Shown here: positions 50,703 through 61,883 of the stretch, piece by piece
Layout of the letters: every line of letters begins with the position of its first letter
Numbering within the stretch: the stretch's first letter is position 1
From: Leptoclinus maculatus
Taxonomy: Eukaryota; Chordata; Actinopteri; Perciformes; Stichaeidae
Assembly (NCBI GenBank): GCA_032191485.1
Contig: JAVDOI010000067.1
Location: forward strand, 380,001-444,000
Length of the DNA: 64,000 nt
Direction: 5' to 3'
Notes under the pieces: generated by a model
Seen by the model: the letters and a program-made list of their open reading frames with translations, nothing else
Told to the model about the DNA's origin: nothing
Databases searched by the model: none
Position numbers and translations under genes: made by a program

Positions 50703-52088
50703 GTGAGTTACTCTTATTGCATTTATGCATTGTGCTGCTGTTAGAAAGTTGGCCAACAGACACACAGGGTGCGGTCGGAAAGTCCTTTTTGCTCAGGAAG
50801 GTTGCTAACTGAGTGAAATGACCCGGAAGTATCCAAGTGGCCGCCATGATAAGAGCTGTTTGAATTCTCTAAATGCTAAGGAAAGGTGCTTCAATGCTTC
50901 CTTTATTAGCTCCTTAAGCATAGGGAACACTGGACCTTCCTTTACCCAAGGAAGGAAGATAATGCCACCCCACAATTCCTTGCGGCGGCAACATTTAAAG
51001 TAAAATATGAATAGACAGTATTTATACAGACACTACTCAGACATCAAATAAAGGTAGTGTCCTCGGTTATTCTTCATAGTTCTATTTTTAACACAAGAAA
51101 CGCCTTTTATACAAGATTCCTGTAGCTGTTGATGGACGTTTGTCCTCAAAGAATATTAGAGAAACTTCTCTCACTGGAAGGAGTCACTTCTCTACTTCCA
51201 GCAGTGTGTGTGTTGTCTACTTGGAGTTTGAGTGAGAACAAAACCCATTTTTAAAAAGTGCTACTTCTTGTGTTTTATATGTACTTGTGAAAAGCAGCAG
51301 CAGCCAGCCAGGCAGACTTTAAATATGTATTTGTGGGTTTGGGAGCCAGATGAGCTCTTGACTGCATAAACAGATTCTCTAACAGCCCTCTGCCAATACA
51401 CAGTACGCACACTCACACACACACACAGCTCTGTACAGTGACATCCACAGTGACATATTTGCATGTCACTGTTGCACACAGGCCTTCTGCGAATGCTCTC
51501 CCTCAGCTCTCCGTCCATGTCACTCTGCCAGACGGCTCCACTGGGCGACAGACAGCGGACGGTAAACCCAAACTGTTGTCTCCAAATATTTGATCGTATC
51601 ATTGCTCATTTTCTGTGGGTGTGTGTCGCTATTTGCCTTCCCTCACCTATGTCCTCTGATGTCATTCACCTGCCTTCCCTCTCTACTTCTTCCCCTCTTC
51701 ATCCCGTCTCACTCCCCCCCCCCCCCCCTTTTTCCTCTCGGCCACAGCTGTGTCGACTCGCTTCGTGACGTGACACGGTTATTCCCACACTTTCTAGTCC
51801 CAGAGGGCGACTGCGCCACACGACCTCGACAGAAAAGCGAGGCCAGGCAGGGGGTGGCGTTTGGAGGTCATGTGACCAGAGGTCCCCCCCCCTCCTCTTT
51901 TCAGTCACTGCCAAAGGGGTCGGACAGATGTCTGTGAGACTGACAGAGAGCAGCTGTTAGTACTGTTTGGTGTTTTAGGGGATCAGAATTGTGTTAAATA
52001 CGTTAGAAGAGAGCATGAAGGGTTGGGACAATCTACTCTCACTCCCAACTCGGCTTTTGATACCGATGTATGGACGCACCTTTTAGCC
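50703..52088. other. Unique non-coding sequence
   Basis: A (CA)n is at about 51413-51427 and 15 consecutive C at 51714-51728 within a CT-rich stretch. Around 51480-51545 an acceptor CTCTGCCAG and donor ACG|GTAAAC bound only 30 nt, too weak to call. Confidence 0.5.
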
Positions 52089-52159
52089 AGAGGTGGGATC
52101 AAGTCATTGTTTTGCAAGACACAAGTAAGTCTCAAGTCTTTGCACTCAAGTCCTTAGTC
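52089..52159 (+). repeat. Head of the repeat that spawned the 21-bp minisatellite
   Basis: CCAGAGGTGGGATCAAGTCA begins a series of diverged AAGTC/CAAGTC words (AAGTCTCAAGTCTTTGCAC). I recall CAGAGGTGGG as the start of a fish repeat with internal AAGTC motifs. The matching right terminus was not found downstream. Confidence 0.45.
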
Positions 52160-53377
52160 AAGTCCCAAGTCAACACAGTCAAGTCCCAAGTCAAGACTGG
52201 CAAGTCCCAAGTCAACACAGTCAAGTCCCAAGTCAACACAGTCAAGTCCCAAGTCAAGACTGGCAAGTCCCAAGTCAACACAGTCAAGTCCCAAGTCAAC
52301 ACAGTCAAGTCCCAAGTCAACACAGTCAAGTGCCAAGTCAAGACTGGCAAGTCCCAAGTCAACACAGTCAAGTCCCAAGTCAACACAGTCAAGTGCCAAG
52401 TCAAGACTGGCAAGTCCCAAGTCAACACAGTCAAGTCCCAAGTCAACACAGTCAAGTCCCAAGTCAACACAGTCAAGTCCCAAGTCAACACAGTCAAGTG
52501 CCAAGTCAAGACTGGCAAGTCCCAAGTCAACACAGTCAAGTCCCAAGTCAACACAGTCAAGTGCCAAGTCAAGACTGGCAAGTCCCAAGTCAACACAGTC
52601 AAGTCCCAAGTCAAGACTGGGAAGTCCCAAGTCAACACAGTCAAGTCCCAAGTCAAGACTGGCAAGTCCCAAGTCAACACAGTCAAGTCTCAAGTCAAGA
52701 CTGGCAAGTCCCAAGTCAACACAGTCAAGTCCCAAGTCAACACAGTCAAGTCCCAAGTCAAGACTGGCAAGTCCCAAGTCAACACAGTCAAGTCCCAAGT
52801 CAAGACTGGCAAGTCCCAAGTCAACACAGTCAAGTCCCAAGTCAACACAGTCAAGTGCCAAGTCAAGACTGGCAAGTCCCAAGTCAACACAGTCAAGTCC
52901 CAAGTCAACACAGTCAAGTGCCAAGTCAAGACTGGCAAGTCCCAAGTCAACACAGTCAAGTCCCAAGTCAAGACTGGGAAGTCCCAAGTCAACACAGTCA
53001 AGTCCCAAGTCAAGACTGGCAAGTCCCAAGTCAACACAGTCAAGTCTCAAGTCAAGACTGGCAAGTCCCAAGTCAACACAGTCAAGTCCCAAGTCAACAC
53101 AGTCAAGTCCCAAGTCAAGACTGGCAAGTCCCAAGTCAACACAGTCAAGTCCCAAGTCAAGACTGGCAAGTCCCAAGTCAACACAGTCAAGTCCCAAGTC
53201 AACACAGTCAAGTCCCAAGTCAAGACTGGCAAGTCGCAAGTCAAGACTGGCAAGTCCCAAGTCAACACAGTCAACTCCCAAGTCAAGACTGGCAAGTCCC
53301 AAGTCAAGACTGGCAAGTCCCAAGTCAACACAGTCAAGTCCCAAGTCAACACAGTCAAGTCCCAAGTCAAGACTGGC
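52160..53377. repeat. 58-unit, 21-bp minisatellite with two monomer types
   Basis: Every unit shares CAAGTCCCAAGTCAA and ends either in CACAGT (type A) or GACTGG (type B). A subset of B units (B') has GTGCCAAG in place of GTCCCAAG at the start. I count 58 units, in the order A B A A B A A A B' and so on. Units 15-31 and 32-48 are the same series. Twenty-one is a multiple of three and no stop falls inside a unit, so frames on both strands stay open for 400 codons. These are by-products of the repeat, not genes. Confidence 0.97.
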
Positions 53378-53386
53378 AAGTCCTAA

Positions 53387-55429
53387 ACTATGGAAATGAG
53401 TCCTTAACAAGTCATACTGCTCTCTTCACCAGATGTGAAAGTGTTTTTAGTGTTTGTAGGTTTATTCTGTAACATCTGCCTCTTGGGACTACAGATGAAC
53501 AATAGCCTTTTGTCTCTGGCGCATTTACAGAAATGTTTGTATTAATGTGCACTGTCCCGTATCAAATAAACCAATACATAAATGAAATGTGATCCCATTT
53601 GCATCTAAATTTGTCATTTCCAACCCGCCCGTTTTGCATTACACAATTCCAAGCAAAATGATCTTCTGTGTAATTTATCCAGCTGACCCTCAGTAAGTGG
53701 AGTTTTGGGGCCGTGGGTTTTTGCTCCGGATTTTTCAATTTTCCAAACACTTAAATCTTTCTTCAGATATGGTTAAACATGCACTGGATTTATGGAGATC
53801 ATATTCATCTCCAGATCTCGGGATGACTCCCTTAATCTCACTAAACCAGAATGTGTTTTCATTACCCGCAGTGTTTCTTGAATGAGAGGTTCTATTGAAA
53901 GCTGCCATGTCACACAGTGGAGCTGACATCCCCATCGTCACTGTTTTACTCTCTGATGTCGAATCACAACCAGTGTGTGTGGAGCCCACTGACCGTGTTT
54001 TGGCAATTCCTGATAATGATCTGAGAGCCGGATAATATCTGAGGAGACGACCACTTTAAATGAAACCTTTCCTCTCCTTCCATTTTAGCTCCGTAGGAGC
54101 CAATCAGTGAGCTCTTGATTCACTGCAATCAGCTGCTGCTTCATATCAGTGTCCTTCAGCGCCGAAACACTGCTCATTGTATCAACCGTCAACATTAAAG
54201 CTCTGCTTTGACTCAGTGTGGTGGTGTTTTAGGATTCAATTGGATCGTCTTTCACAACTGGGGATTAGCCACAGATTGAGTGAATGTTAATATCTCCTCT
54301 AAGCTCAATCAGGTCTGTAATGGGACTACGGCGGATATAAAAGCAAGGTGCGTCATGTGGCTGTTTTGTTTGTATCTCATTTTCAATTTCAACAGGAAGT
54401 TGTGGTTGAACTGGGCAGGATTTTGGAACATTTACTGTCGTCACAAGCTGATGATCTTAGGTTTCAACTTGTGCCTCTGCCAAAATATTTTTCCCATGAG
54501 AAGAACAAGACGATGACGAGACCGCCCTGTCATTAAACGGTAATTGTGACGATATCAAACTTGCAATATCGTCGACGTATAAAAGACTTAAATGTAGTTT
54601 AAAAATAGAAACTTGCCGTAAATCTCTTTTTTTCCCTCACCTTTCACCTCTTTCCTCTGTTCTGACAATTGTGTTACTAAGCAGCATAGAGTTTGCATGT
54701 TGCAGGTCTGGTTCGGAGGGTTGATCGACGCGTATTTTTGGATGTTCTGCGGAGCGGAGCGGCCCTCGTAACGGGCCAGGTGGGTCCGACTGACGCTGTG
54801 AGGAACTGACCAAGTGACGGTTTGACATCACATAGCGTCGTCAGACCACATCTGGAGGCAAAAGGGTTCCATCTGTAATCTATCTTCCTTCTCTATCCCT
54901 TCCTCTTTCCAACCGTCCACGGCTCCTTTCTTTCCTCTTCATTTCTGTCTCACCTTTCAGAGCTCCCGATGTCTTCCCTCTCATTTCAGTTTGGTTTTTT
55001 TTCTGCTTCCACCTCCCACCTCATCTCTCTCTCTCTCTGGAGTTTATATCCCAATCCGTCATCCTCTCCTCTCCCTTTCTATCTCTCTCCATCTCTACTT
55101 CCTCATTCCGTTACGCTCGGCAGATTTCTCAATCTCTGGCTCTATCTTAAATCTCAGACCTCATCTTCTCTGTCTGTCTCTCTCTCCTCCTCAGCGTCCC
55201 CCAGCTCTCTTCCTCATCCCTTTCCCACATTTCCTCTTTTCATCTCGTCACCGCATATATTCCTAGACATACATATTTATATTCTCAACTCCTCTTACAT
55301 ATTCAGCCCGTCTTCTCTCTCTCTCTCTCTCTTTGGTTCCAGTATTTCATGCGTGGATAATCCATGTCGGTCTAATCCTTTTAGCTATTCTCCCCTGTAG
55401 CCTAATGAGCCTATAGCGCTGCTGCACTG

Positions 55430-55432
<3 letters not shown>
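53387..55432. other. Non-coding, with a long pyrimidine-rich tract
   Basis: 54880-55335 is CT-rich with (TC)n at about 55313-55332. Elsewhere the sequence is unique. No gene is recognised. Confidence 0.5.

Positions 55433-55468
<36 letters not shown>
55433..55468. repeat. (CA)18 microsatellite
   Basis: Perfect CA array. A run of 14 C follows at 55539-55552. Confidence 0.95.
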
Positions 55469-55469
<1 letters not shown>

Positions 55470-55552
55470 CAAGTATTAGTATGCTTTAGAACATTAATAC
55501 CACCATAACAGGATTTATCTTTCCTCTTGGTTCCTCCTCCCCCCCCCCCCCC

Positions 55553-56617
55553 TCCGGTCTGATCCGTCTCTCAGCTCCGCTTGACCAATCACCGCTCTCC
55601 TCATCCCTTATTTAATCACACTAATATCTCATTTTAATGACATAATTGGAGTCTTTACCAGAAATAGCATTTGCTAAGTGGTTTAGAGGCAAACTTGTGT
55701 CACATATCTGCTGTTAGACTTGAACAAGTCATCGTTACCCACAGAAGCCTTGCACACCGAGTCCCAAGAGTTTTATTATTCTATTTGGTGCGAAAACTTG
55801 CAAGAAAACAGTGAATTACGCCAGTCCAACACGGGGCTAATGAGTGAATGACATTAGCAAGAAGCTATTGTTTAGCTGCCGTCGTAAAGTACTTTGTGCT
55901 TAGAGACGGTCAACTCATCTGATGGATGATGTTCACATGGACGGTGGCTCTGAGTGGTCCAACAACCTTTTCGGGGTTTTTGACAGATACGAAAAAAGGC
56001 AGAAAATCACAAAATGTTCCAAAAACCTTGAATGACGGATGAGAGTCTCTGTCTGTGTGTAAAGGTGATTGACGAACACGAGGTTGTATTCATTTCTAAA
56101 CATGCGAACATTTCAAAAGGCCTTTTTGGTGGCACGAGTATGAAAGTCAGTGGATCACCAAAGACGATGAGGGTTCATCCTCTGGGGACCATGAATGTGT
56201 TAGCTGCCGGCTCAGCCGTCGCCATGACGAGAGACACGTAGAGACAATAGAATTGTCTGAATTCGTATTTTCCGAGTAATTGTTTCAAAAACAAGTATTA
56301 GATGAGCTGCAGTGTAAAATAAGACCTGTGACGTCTTATCGTATCTTAAGAGTTCTCAAAGACACATTGAGATCTGTTTCTAGTCTCCACATTCACACCA
56401 GATGGTTTCTGAATAATTTAGTTTTAAATCACATTTAACAAAGCAGTATATGAGAAGATATACTATTTATAAGGGTTTGTGTGCATGAGTGCATACGTAA
56501 TATGCAGCTTACATACACATTATGAATGTTTAAATGCGTCCTGTGAGGGTCTCTTTCACGTCCTCTCCTCCATCATCTCCAGAGAGATGCAGACACCGCC
56601 GCAGGAAATAAGGTGTG

Positions 56618-56618
<1 letters not shown>
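55553..56618. other. Unique non-coding sequence
   Basis: Nothing is recognised. Confidence 0.5.

Positions 56619-56658
<40 letters not shown>
56619..56658. repeat. (CT)n microsatellite
   Basis: About twenty CT units, preceding a CT-rich stretch. Confidence 0.95.
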
Positions 56659-56661
<3 letters not shown>

Positions 56662-56854
56662 ATCACCACCTCCTCCCTCCTCACCTGCCGTCTCCCCTTT
56701 TCACCTTGTCCGTATCGTCTCCCCTTTGTGATCGACCTCGTTCCCCCTCTCCATCATTCATGTCTGTGCGCCCATCTGCTCCATCGCTCCTCAGCTCCAG
56801 ACAGTCATCTGACAGCTATATGAATTTTTACGCACTCGCCGAGTACAATTATGT

Positions 56855-56894
56855 TCAGCTAATTAGCTGAAATGGCAGCTGGGCGCCGCGGCGC
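56855..56894. promoter_or_regulatory. Two adjacent perfect palindromes
   Basis: TCAGCTAATTAGCTGA (56855-56870) is a perfect 16-bp palindrome around the homeodomain core TAATTA. Twelve bases further, GCGCCGCGGCGC (56883-56894) is a perfect 12-bp palindrome of only G and C. The surroundings are unique. This arrangement suggests a regulatory element, but no protein binding is shown. Confidence 0.4.
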
Positions 56895-59509
56895 TGGCAC
56901 TTTATGACCTTTGATAACAAGACTCCCAGAGTCTATGAAACTTTGGTTTGTTTAAAAATCTGAATGGATGAACCAAATGTGGCTAAAACCAACAACACGC
57001 TGATTTAAGCATCATATGTTCATCTTATTTCACCCGTATTGTATGAACAAGCTTATTTTGAGTGTGATTCAGTCAAGTACACAGACAAACAGGTATAAAT
57101 GAGAGAACATGTTGTCACTTAAAATGACCTAATTCCTTTCCCTGAGGGATCCGTCTCTTCACTCGGTGCAAGCTGGAGGAGCTGCAGAGCACAGTTGTGT
57201 ATATTGCAGGTTTTTACACTAACTGCTAGCAAATTTCCTCTCAGGTATTATTTAATGGATTTCATTTCCTGAATCCGCATGTCGCAGCAAAAGCTTTATT
57301 TACTGTGGAGATTTCCATCTTTCACACCTGAGCGCGGACCAGTACAAACACAGCATTGCACGAGGGACGTGTGGGATCGATACTGTGGTTTGAAAGCTAC
57401 TCATTTGGTATTGATTCCCTTTAAAAAATGATCAATTATTAAATACAAACTGGGTTGGCTGCGTCAAACGTTTTCACTACTCTGGTATATAACGTTTGGC
57501 CCGCGTCACATGACCGCCGACACCAAGTGACATCAGAAGGCAGCTCACGACGGCACACAGTCGCACACTTCCAATTCAAACCAAGATGCACTATGAGGGA
57601 CAATAAAGCACCACAAACAGCAGAAACCAGAGTAAAGGAGGCTTATTATTGAATCGTGGAATTAAGGCGATTGAAGCCATCTTAGAACTGGAGGCCAGCT
57701 GTTTTATCCTAAAGTCTCCGGGGTGAAACTCCTCCTTACCCAAACTTTACCGCTCTTTATACTACGTACGTACTTGCAAAGAAATATCTCAACTGAAGGA
57801 AAAAAACAAGCAACTTGGCAACAATGTTGTGTCAATGTAGGACCCCATAACTCATAATTCAATGATGAATGAGGAATGAATGAATTTTTGGATGATATGA
57901 GGGCGCTCGGTGGTCAGAGCTATAGAGGATCGCAGCTGAGCTGAACTCCCAGGTGTGGTGACCCAGGTGAAGATGAAGCACGGCGGTTCTGAGAAAAGCT
58001 CACATGCTCAGCAACCACAAACCACACCTGGCTCTCTGTTAATGCAGTCGAAACTCAGCTGAGTCTATTTTTTTGTCTACTGGATACTAGAGAAGAGACG
58101 AGTGGAGAGGACTGCGTGTCTTCTGGGTGACCAGGTGGACATCTCCCATCACAGATGACGTGTTCAATTCTGTCTGTAAAACGAAAGGAAGAAGACCACA
58201 GAACCTTACAGCTTGTATGAATAAACCTCAGCAAACACTACAAATGGACCTTGTTAACCAGGGACAGCACACCTCGGCGTCTTCGCCACTTAGAGCCTTT
58301 GAACAAATTGCATCTTGACTGATTAATAGGACCTTGAAGGTGTCAGAACACGTGTCTAACGCCCGGCGTGAGTGGCGGAGGAAGCCTCTTTTTGAAGGAT
58401 GCGTTGTTTATTTAATAAACAGGTCGGTTGGAGCATGTCAATTATTTCTGGGCACTGGGAGGGATGGGAGGAGGGGTGTGAGCACTCGGGGCAAATGGAA
58501 GATGAAGCGCTAGAGGAGCAATCTGTAGAGGAAAGAGTGGGCGTGTGTGTCAGTGGGATTCCGTGGTAACTAATTCCAGGAGGGAAGCTGTAACAGACAC
58601 GAGGGAAATCAAACAGTAGAAATTACAACTCGCTCTGAACATCGCGTCAGGAACACGCGGTCCGTGCTATATCCAATTACACGGTAGAGAAACAATGCTC
58701 ATTTCTTTAGCCTATTCAGTAGTTAACTTGCATCTGGTACCTGAGAAATGACTCAGCAGTGGAACGGGACAACAGAGGGTTTAGACTGCTATCGCTGAGC
58801 CACATGTAGCCCGCTGGCCTGAGATCAAATCCCTGCAGTAGCTTCTTCTTCTCCTAAGCCCCGGGCTGTAAACCGTCCCACTCCTCGCAGTGAAGAAAGA
58901 ATCCCAGTGGGTGTCGACCACAATGCTGATTCAAAAATCCCCAACCGTGTTACATTCAAACCCGAGAGTTCATTCATTTTTCAACCGTTGCCGTGCAGTC
59001 ATGTATAATTGTGTCTCAGGGTTCCGCTCCTCGTTTATTGCTGATGATGTGCGAGTGTAAACTCAGTTCTCAGCCTCTCTGTCAGAACAAACTAATGCCT
59101 CCGAGGCAAAACACACGATGTTACAGAGAAAAAAGGTTTTGCTGCCGTGGGCCAGAGACGCTGCGACGCTCACGAAACAGCATCAACAATGCAGCATCAA
59201 AGAGCAGCAGAGCACTAGACCGGCCAACAGACACAGATCCCACCCGGGTCCATCGGCACACTGGGACTCAACCAGAGCACACATAGCGGGTTCAAATACT
59301 GCCACCCTTAAGGCTGCTGTCTGTGTGAACAAGGTGTGTCCTAAACTATTCACTGCAGGTGGCCAATGAAGTGTACAAAAAACAGCGTTTCAACAAATGA
59401 CCTGCCTTTAAGCATGCTGTCAGCATGACTCTACTGATGGCAATGTCTCTAACACCACACATTCTATTGTGTCTATTGTGTCTAATATGTTATTGATCTG
59501 GAAAAAGCT
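56895..59509. other. Unique non-coding sequence
   Basis: No gene or repeat is recognised. Short open frames at about 57455 and 58993 on the + strand lack splice or homology support. Confidence 0.45.
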
Positions 59510-59565
59510 CCGATTATTATGCTAAGCTAGGCTAATTGCCTCCTGGCCCCAGCTTTGGTAAGTGG

Positions 59566-60030
59566 GCTACAGTTTTGAAGCCTCGAGTTTAGTGTTTTTG
59601 GCCGTCGCCATACTGTTTATATTTTTTCAACCAGAAGGGACACAAGTTGTTGATAGTATTACTTATATATAACATGACTTTCATGAACTGAAAACACATG
59701 GTGAAAGGGTTAAAGCTTTAAGATGAAAACACAGACAACTCCCAGACTGGACAACACCAGCGTAGCAATTCATCAATCACAAGGTAGCCTTACATCCCCT
59801 GCTTTATGGTCTGTTTGACTCTAAATGGACCATAATGTACTAAATGAACATCATGCTGTATTGAAGAAGACTTGAAACTAGAGATTGAGACCATAAACTC
59901 ATGTTTACAATGTTTACTGAGGTAATAAATCAAGAGAGAAGTAGAGTCATTTTCTCATAGACTTCTATACAACCAGAGGAGTCGCCCCCTGGTGGACACT
60001 AGAGAGAATGCAGCTTTAAAGCACTTGCAT
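59566..60030 (+). repeat. Family A repeat, most complete copy
   Basis: Runs from TTTTGAAGCCTCGAGTTTAG and GGCCGTCGCCATACTG through CTGCTTTATGGTCTGTTTG, ACCATAATGTACTAAATGAA and CTCATGTTTACAATGTTTAC to GAGTCGCCCCCTGGTGGAC. This copy keeps the middle that is deleted in the 8.7-kb copy. A fragment with GCTAAGCTAGGCTAATTGCC (59518-59540), probably family C, sits directly upstream. Confidence 0.85.
59982..59995 (-). promoter_or_regulatory. CTCF-like motif inside family A repeat
   Basis: TCGCCCCCTGGTGG, identical to the site at 8804-8817 and in the same orientation within the repeat. Confidence 0.45.
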
Positions 60031-60039
60031 TGGCTCGTT

Positions 60040-60165
60040 ATGTAACGCCTAGAAATGACTGTGATATCTCCTCGTCCAACCCTCAGCGAGGAAACGAAAA
60101 AGCACATTTCCCAAAATGTCAAACTATTCTCACATGCTGCTATTAGCATTCTAATGTAAAATGGC
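60040..60165 (-). repeat. Family C repeat, inverted fragment
   Basis: In reverse complement: AGTTTGACATTTTGGGAAAT, GTGCTTTTTCGTTTCCTCGC and GACGAGGAGATATCAC, matching the start of the family C consensus as I recall it and the 35.87-kb copy in part. Confidence 0.5.
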
Positions 60166-60881
60166 AATATCTGTGTTGAGTTAGATGAGAACTCCATATA
60201 GGGTACAAAGGGATTTGATCAGTTCCTCCGTTTATCTTATACTCTAGCTAATATATTCTGCAGATGATACTGAGATTGCATGTTCATTTATATGCATTGG
60301 GGAAAAAAAATTTTGTATAGTTGCAAATGAGGCTGGAAGAGTGCAGCAAAGAGTGATAAAGGCTTCGGTATATCTGAAGAAAGAACCTCTTCCATCGACT
60401 TTACAAGCTGTAGAACTTTCCGTCTAATGCTAAGGATGTAAGAGGCGCAAAGTTGTCTCTCGTTCTTTCATCCCAACAACTTTTCATTCCCATTACAGCT
60501 TCATGTCATTGCTACTTTTGCAGTTACTGCACATGAAATAAATCCCATCAAACCCAACCCCCCAAGTCAAAGTAGAAATAAAAACTTCTTATTTAGGACA
60601 ATATAACACATGTCAGCGAGACACAACCGCTTGAATTGGACTTCGGATTCAATTGGACTATTCCTAAGCATGTAAAACTCCAATTTATATGACATGACTG
60701 ACATCCGATGTCAGTCTCTCCATCATATAATCCCAGTTCGGTTAAAGCAGCAGTACTGAGACAGTATCTCGGTCAGGGGGAGGTTGTTATAGACAGGCTG
60801 TAGTTGGGAGTTCATGGACGGATGGATGCTGCACCCTGCACTGTCAATTACCAGCGCTCTCTTCAGCCAGAACCTGGCTTG

Positions 60882-60884
<3 letters not shown>
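60166..60884. other. Unique non-coding sequence
   Basis: Nothing is recognised. Confidence 0.5.

Positions 60885-60963
<79 letters not shown>
60885..60963. repeat. (TG)n array, about 79 bp
   Basis: Perfect TG array. With the CA arrays at 61.5 and 61.7 kb it makes an inverted set. Confidence 0.97.
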
Positions 60964-60964
<1 letters not shown>

Positions 60965-61195
60965 ATGCGCAAGGGAATGTTTGTTTTCTCCTTTGGGCCA
61001 AGCTTATATTTGCCAATTTTGTTCTGTCTCTGCCACCATCCATCAGGATCTCCTCCCATCAGCCTGGCCAGGCCACCATTTTGATTTAAAGGAAAAGGCC
61101 CCGAAATAAGACTCACCTCCTTCTCTCAGAGTGGACCGCAAATCAGGCCGATTAGGCCTTCGCTTAGTATTAACGGTGCAGAACATTAAATTAAG

Positions 61196-61390
61196 GCCAA
61201 CGTGAGGAGAAGGGGGACACATGAGGAGAGGAGAGGAGAAAGATGCAGGGAAGGGACAGAGTTATAAGGAGACGAGGAAGAGGAGGCTCATAGGCAAATT
61301 GAGGGAGGAGGAAAGGAGGTAGAGAGGGGTACGGAGTGATGGGAGAGGGGGAGAGGGGGAGAGGGCCGCAGGGTGGAGGGATGACGGGAT
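61196..61390. repeat. Purine-rich tract
   Basis: About 195 bp nearly all A and G on the + strand, with GGGAGAGGGGGAGAGGG-type blocks near 61340. Confidence 0.65.
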
Positions 61391-61518
61391 GCAACTTCGG
61401 GTGGAAGATGGTAATTGTCCGGCTCGACTCGATAACAAGGCCTTTAAAAAACGATGTAATTTTCCCTCCACAAACTCATACTGTTAATGGGATTTCTGCT
61501 CTCTGCCCCTGCTGTCCT

Positions 61519-61519
<1 letters not shown>

Positions 61520-61588
<69 letters not shown>
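61520..61588. repeat. (CA)n array, about 69 bp
   Basis: Perfect CA array. Confidence 0.97.
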
Positions 61589-61590
<2 letters not shown>

Positions 61591-61711
61591 CAAACAAAAA
61601 TGGTCTCAATTCCACACATAACAATTCTCACCCTCTGTCTCTCTCCAGTGAAGTCTCAGTCTTTATTCAGATGGCCGCTAAACACACAGTCTGTGATTTT
61701 TCTTATGCATA

Positions 61712-61714
<3 letters not shown>

Positions 61715-61773
<59 letters not shown>
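61715..61773. repeat. (CA)n array, about 59 bp
   Basis: Perfect CA array, 126 bp after the previous one. Confidence 0.97.
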
Positions 61774-61774
<1 letters not shown>

Positions 61775-61883
61775 TTAAATACACAGAAACGAGTAGGGAA
61801 ATGAGGACATGATGTGCACACTTTTTCACTTGGCATCTTGCCAGCATTATTCTTTACTGTCATGCCAATAAACCATGTCAAAG

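Noticed and set aside
52160..53377. CRISPR-like array
   Set aside because: Units are contiguous 21-bp repeats with no unique spacers, and the sequence is eukaryotic.
52070..53386. A 438-codon + strand frame and overlapping minus-strand frames of 418, 184, 117 and 110 codons through the 52-kb array
   Set aside because: They exist only because a 21-bp unit without stops repeats 58 times. They have no start context or homology, and the peptide is a pure repeat.
58790..58850. tRNA- or SINE-like stretch with GATCAAATCCC
   Set aside because: The box B match is poor and no box A lies at the right distance.
61117..61165. Minus-strand exon with donor AGGAG|GTGAGTC
   Set aside because: The only open segment is about 45 nt and starts after AAG without a pyrimidine tract.
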